The notes beneath the pieces are model-generated. The model had not been told where the DNA came from. It made no database searches and was given only the letters and a program-made list of their open reading frames with translations. A stretch of 8,462 bases of DNA. Source: Bacteroidales bacterium (lineage in GTDB: Bacteria; Bacteroidota; Bacteroidia; Bacteroidales; UBA12481). Position 1 is the stretch's first letter. Each line of letters opens with the position of its first letter. The DNA lies in NCBI GenBank assembly GCA_028707745.1, contig JAQWAJ010000055.1:1-8462 (forward strand), given 5' to 3'. The position numbers and the translations under genes are program-made. Below are positions 5,534 through 8,462 of the stretch, one piece after another.

Positions 5534-7105
5534 TTATTCAAGCCATCCGTCAAGCAGATTCTTCTGCGCCACTGATGGGTTGTCCACCAGAGATATCCGG
5601 AAGCTCTTTTTATGAATCGTTTTATTCAGATGAGTTACCGCCTCCAGCGGGGTCAGGTCGATATTCAAACCGGCGTATCCGAAGTATTTGGCATAATCAA
5701 TTGATTTTGTTGTGTATACATATTCAAAGAAATCAGCCAGCGAACATCCGGCAGCCTTTTCACAAACTTCACGAAACTCTTCATCGGTAAAACCACGGTT
5801 GAGGGATTTGCTATACAATTGGTACAAAGTACGCATGACATCAATCAGGGAGTTTTCATTTTTCGATTCATAGCGGATTCTCAGATCTAATAATAAGCAT
5901 AAGGTCGATCCCTTTTCATAATAGTTTATCGTAACATCCTCTGAATTTTCATTTCGGTTGAAAAAGAGCATCCAGGTATCGCGGCTTGCCTGGGCAACCG
6001 ACTGGAATTCATGGCCCACGATGTTTTCATGGTAACCGATCGTTCGGGATGCATGGGTCAGGAATTTTTCACGATTCAGGAAACCCGCCCGGTTCAGGAT
6101 GAGTTCCTCAAAATAGCTGGTCCCTCCTTCGGAAAGCCAGAGCATATTGGTAATACACTCCTTATCGTAGTCAAACGGTCCGAGTACGATAGGCCTGATA
6201 CATTTTACATTATACAGGTGAAAGAATTCATGCGCAAAAAAACCAAGCATATTCCGGTCGTGTTCACTGCCCTGATATTTGGATACATCTGCAAAAACCG
6301 CCATCGAGTTCAGGTGTTCAAGCCCGCCTCCTCCCCTCTCCATGATGATAAATGTGTAGTGTTTGTAAGGGATCTCTCCGATAATCCCAATGCCGGCTTC
6401 AACGATCCGTTTCAGGTCGGAGACCAGCGTATCGCGGTTGCAGGTTCCGGGTGTTTCGATGGCGATATCATGAGGAATACCCTTGTACTCAAATCTCAAC
6501 ACCTCCTGGTTCCCCGCCAGAACCGGGCAATCATACAGACGGTCGAAATCAGGAGCCGTAAAGGTATTTTCACTTCCCTCCACCTGATCCAGACCGGTCG
6601 ATATTTGTGTCCATTCAGAAAAAGGGTTAATCCTGACGGTTACCGGGTGATTCAGTTTTCCATCGACATACATGAAAATTCCGGTCGGCGAGATAAACCC
6701 TCTCTGCTCTGACAAGTAAGATTCTGCCACAGAGGTTTGATTAGCAAAAACATAATAACTGACATTCAGTGATTTAACACCTTCAGTATTAATATGCCAG
6801 GTGTTTTTGGCAGTTTTTTCGAAGGTCAATAGTTTGCCGGATTCATCAATTGCAGTGAAATCAACCACATTCTTGGCCAGATCCAAAATCATATAATATC
6901 CGGGGGTCCAGGCGGGCATTTTCAGATCGATTGACCCGCTGTTTACTCCGTCATATCTGAACGCCACATGATAATAATGATTTACCGGCTGGTCCATCGA
7001 CACGGTATAAGACATTTTACTTTCAGCGACCTGCGCAACGGATAAGCCGGTAGCCAGTATCAGTGTAAAAATCAGAATGACAGTATATTGAATGGTCCTT
7101 TTCAT
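5534..7105 (-). CDS. M61 family metallopeptidase, PDZ domain apparently absent
   Basis: Exported zinc peptidase of 523 residues related to glycyl aminopeptidases. It has a signal peptide (about 1-24, ending SVAQ). An N-terminal beta domain (about 28-190) carries PAWTPGYYMI (64-73). The gluzincin catalytic domain follows, with GGGGLEH (258-264), the zinc motif HEFFH (His292, catalytic Glu293, His296), WLSEGGTSYFEE (323-334) supplying the third ligand Glu326, and NYYEKG (394-399). All catalytic residues are present, so it should be active in the periplasm or outer envelope. Usual family members run to roughly 600 residues with a C-terminal PDZ domain; here the chain goes from YFGYAGLNIDL (474-484) over some 20 residues straight to a typical-looking tail FRISLVDNPSVAQ...LLDGWLE (502-523). 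It starts 62 bp after the radical SAM gene with no terminator between, so the two may be co-transcribed. The initiator ATG at 7105 begins a normal signal peptide. Confidence 0.92.
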   Translation of the reverse strand: MKRTIQYTVILIFTLILATGLSVAQVAESKMSYTVSMDQPVNHYYHVAFRYDGVNSGSIDLKMPAWTPGYYMILDLAKNVVDFTAIDESGKLLTFEKTAKNTWHINTEGVKSLNVSYYVFANQTSVAESYLSEQRGFISPTGIFMYVDGKLNHPVTVRINPFSEWTQISTGLDQVEGSENTFTAPDFDRLYDCPVLAGNQEVLRFEYKGIPHDIAIETPGTCNRDTLVSDLKRIVEAGIGIIGEIPYKHYTFIIMERGGGGLEHLNSMAVFADVSKYQGSEHDRNMLGFFAHEFFHLYNVKCIRPIVLGPFDYDKECITNMLWLSEGGTSYFEELILNRAGFLNREKFLTHASRTIGYHENIVGHEFQSVAQASRDTWMLFFNRNENSEDVTINYYEKGSTLCLLLDLRIRYESKNENSLIDVMRTLYQLYSKSLNRGFTDEEFREVCEKAAGCSLADFFEYVYTTKSIDYAKYFGYAGLNIDLTPLEAVTHLNKTIHKKSFRISLVDNPSVAQKNLLDGWLE

Positions 7106-7167
7106 GATGGACAGATTAGGATTTTGTTGAATAAAGATAAAGCATTGAGGAGTAAGTGTACGCTGTT

Positions 7168-8049
7168 TCAGAACAGACTTAATTGCTGTCCTTTCGGTGA
7201 ATCATCGATCCTTTCAGGAGGCACATATTGGGGCCACGGGCCATATTCGCGATATAATTTCCGTATGAGCACTTTCATATTATTCTGATAGGTTTTATCG
7301 GAGTTCGATCCTTTGTATAGCCGGCTGAGATCGGGATAAATATCGGGGAACTCCTTTTTGATGACATTCAGGAAAGGTTCGCGGGTGCTGCCACGAAGAT
7401 TCAGTATGTCGGGTTCGATCACATTGACCCCTGTTTTCTGCGCAAGCTCGAAAACCTCCCGCAGATTTTCCTCACTATCAGTCAGATACGGGATTACAGG
7501 CATCATCAGGATTCCGGTTCTGCATCCGGCCTCCCGGAATCTGTCAAGCATGTTCAGCCGTTCGGCAGGGTGCGTGGAATTGGGTTCCGTGATATTACTG
7601 ATTGTTTCATTCAGGGTCGATACCGATACCAGGATAGTCACCTGAGCCACCCGGGCAAGCTCACTGATCAGGCGGATGTCTCTTAACGGCAGGATAGATT
7701 TGGTAACCAGCACCAGGGGATTCCGGTGTTTTATAAATACTTTCAGTACCTCCGGCATGAGTTGGTATTGCTCTTCAACAGGCTGATAGGCATCGGTGAC
7801 CCCGCAAAAGTTCACCGGATCACGGCACCAGCTCCGGCGCGAAAAATCCTTGTCGAGGCACTCCGCAATATTGGTTTTGACAAAAATATCGCCAAAAAAG
7901 TCCGCATCCTCGAGGTAGCTGTGTGAATAACGGGCAAAACAGTAAATACAGCAGTGGCCGCAACCCCTGTAAATATTGACATCCCAATTGGAGGCGGTTA
8001 GATTGCCATGAAAATGAAGCGCTGATTTTGCCTGTATCTCCCTGATCAT
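7168..8049 (-). CDS. SPL-type radical SAM protein with C-terminal QLSLF
   Basis: Cytoplasmic 293-residue protein of the spore-photoproduct-lyase-like radical SAM group (COG1533; relatives named Rv2578c- or PA0069-family). The cluster motif CxxxCxxC is Cys30, Cys34 and Cys37 (CGHCCIYC, with an extra Cys33), in the context NIYRGCGHCCIYCFARYSH (25-43). Further family marks are GVTDAYQPVEEQY (83-95), VTKS (115-118), SVSTLNETI (142-150), EPNSTHPAERL (155-165) and GILMMPVIPYLTD (179-191). It should bind a [4Fe-4S] cluster and cleave S-adenosylmethionine; the substrate is unknown, and true spore photoproduct lyase activity is unlikely in a non-sporulating phylum. The extreme C-terminus, residues 289-293, is QLSLF, the canonical bacterial beta-clamp-binding pentapeptide. 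It lies divergent to the GH92 gene and upstream of the M61 gene. The ATG at 8049 has an A/T-rich leader; TTGATTTG at 8074-8067 is a possible -7 box. Confidence 0.92.
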   Translation of the reverse strand: MIREIQAKSALHFHGNLTASNWDVNIYRGCGHCCIYCFARYSHSYLEDADFFGDIFVKTNIAECLDKDFSRRSWCRDPVNFCGVTDAYQPVEEQYQLMPEVLKVFIKHRNPLVLVTKSILPLRDIRLISELARVAQVTILVSVSTLNETISNITEPNSTHPAERLNMLDRFREAGCRTGILMMPVIPYLTDSEENLREVFELAQKTGVNVIEPDILNLRGSTREPFLNVIKKEFPDIYPDLSRLYKGSNSDKTYQNNMKVLIRKLYREYGPWPQYVPPERIDDSPKGQQLSLF

Positions 8050-8182
8050 TTTTTAAACATGCTGACCAAATCAATATAATGAAAAATCGGTACGCGGGTA
8101 ACCCGGATGCTGCTGAGCGCAGATCTTCATCATCCGTGTGTCATCCGAAATTTTGGCTAATTTTACCGCAAAATCCAACAGA

Positions 8183-8462
8183 ATGAACAAATTTTCCCTG
8201 ATTACTGCCCTTCTTTTAGGGAGCGCTTCCCTATCCCTGACGGCCCAAACAGATTCCGATCCCATCCGGTATGTCAATCCGATGGCGGGAACCTACAAAA
8301 TGGGCCATACATTTCCAGGAGCTTCGGCGCCATTTGGGTATATACAGTTATCTCCCGATACCGATACGATCGGATATGAACTTAACGGCAAATACAACGG
8401 CGAGGCTTATCGCTACTGCGCTGGTTATCCATATGATGACCCAACCATTGTCGGATTCAGCC
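8183..8462 (+). CDS. GH92 alpha-mannosidase-like glycosidase, N-terminal part only
   Basis: This gene runs off the right edge; 93 codons are visible in one open frame from the ATG at 8183. They start with a signal peptide (1-21, SLSLTAQ). Then comes the GH92 N-terminal signature: RYVNPMAGTYKMGHTFPGAS (29-48), APFGYIQLSPDT (49-60) and YCAGYPYDDPTIVGFS (78-93). Characterised GH92 enzymes are calcium-dependent exo-alpha-mannosidases that trim N-glycans and related mannosides; in Bacteroidota they are secreted or periplasmic. The stretch between SPDT and the CAGY motif (about 61-77) suits a GH92 subgroup, but the catalytic domain is outside the window, so activity and specificity cannot be judged. 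Upstream lie TAATTTTA (8158-8165), a possible -7 box, and a TCATCCG direct repeat. No SusC/SusD pair is visible in the window, so membership in a polysaccharide-utilisation locus is open. Confidence 0.88.
   Translation, partial: MNKFSLITALLLGSASLSLTAQTDSDPIRYVNPMAGTYKMGHTFPGASAPFGYIQLSPDTDTIGYELNGKYNGEAYRYCAGYPYDDPTIVGFS

Noticed and set aside
5534..5671. Frameshift as the reason for the short M61 C-terminus
   Set aside because: The tail keeps a family-like ending and the following 150 bp contains repeats, not PDZ coding sequence in any frame; an in-frame domain loss is more likely.
6011..6712. Long plus-strand open frame of 233 codons
   Set aside because: It lies wholly antisense to the catalytic domain of the M61 gene, whose protein has clear family motifs; the antisense translation has no recognisable domain.
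8095..8105. CGGGT-A-ACCCG inverted repeat between the radical SAM and GH92 genes
   Set aside because: A 5-bp stem with a one-base centre cannot form a hairpin, and as an operator it has no second copy or clear relation to either promoter.

Overview
The window looks like chromosomal DNA from a member of the Bacteroidota, probably a Bacteroidales-type or related free-living lineage. Three things point there. The protein families are typical of the phylum: a DUF2807/GIN-domain lipoprotein, an M61 peptidase, a DUF4197 lipoprotein and a GH92 glycosidase. Translation starts lack Shine-Dalgarno sequences and are preceded by A/T-rich DNA. Several genes have -7 boxes close to TAnnTTTG, in one case with a TTTG -33 box 19 nt upstream. 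I see no tRNA, rRNA, CRISPR array, transposase, phage gene or integration site.

Layout, left to right. A minus-strand block (185-2679) reads LysE-family exporter, then DUF2807 lipoprotein, then DUF4197 lipoprotein. Each gene has a plausible promoter of its own, and a strong intrinsic terminator lies between the last two. Divergent to this block, on the plus strand, is an orphan BMP/PnrA-type substrate-binding lipoprotein (2847-3872). It converges on a minus-strand run covering the rest of the window: an exported coiled-coil plus beta-sandwich protein (3900-4742), a small Cys-motif protein (4884-5381), an M61 metallopeptidase (5534-7105) and an SPL-type radical SAM protein (7168-8049). At the right edge a divergent plus-strand GH92 alpha-mannosidase-like gene starts at 8183 and runs out of the window.

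Most products (DUF4197, DUF2807, BMP, coiled-coil protein, M61, GH92) carry export signals, so the region is mainly cell-envelope and periplasmic functions, without an obvious single pathway. The radical SAM protein and the Cys-motif protein look cytoplasmic. No gene set forms a recognisable novel system.

The most noteworthy signals are: (i) a C-terminal QLSLF, the canonical sliding-clamp-binding pentapeptide, on the radical SAM protein; (ii) three TTAAC-core repeats at exact 11-bp spacing just upstream of a perfect -7 box of the coiled-coil gene, resembling a PhoB/OmpR-family box; (iii) a TGTAAC-N16-CGTC ECF-sigma-type promoter before the DUF2807 gene; (iv) an M61 peptidase whose PDZ domain appears to be missing; and (v) a LysE-family protein with a roughly 60-residue hydrophilic insert predicted to be periplasmic.
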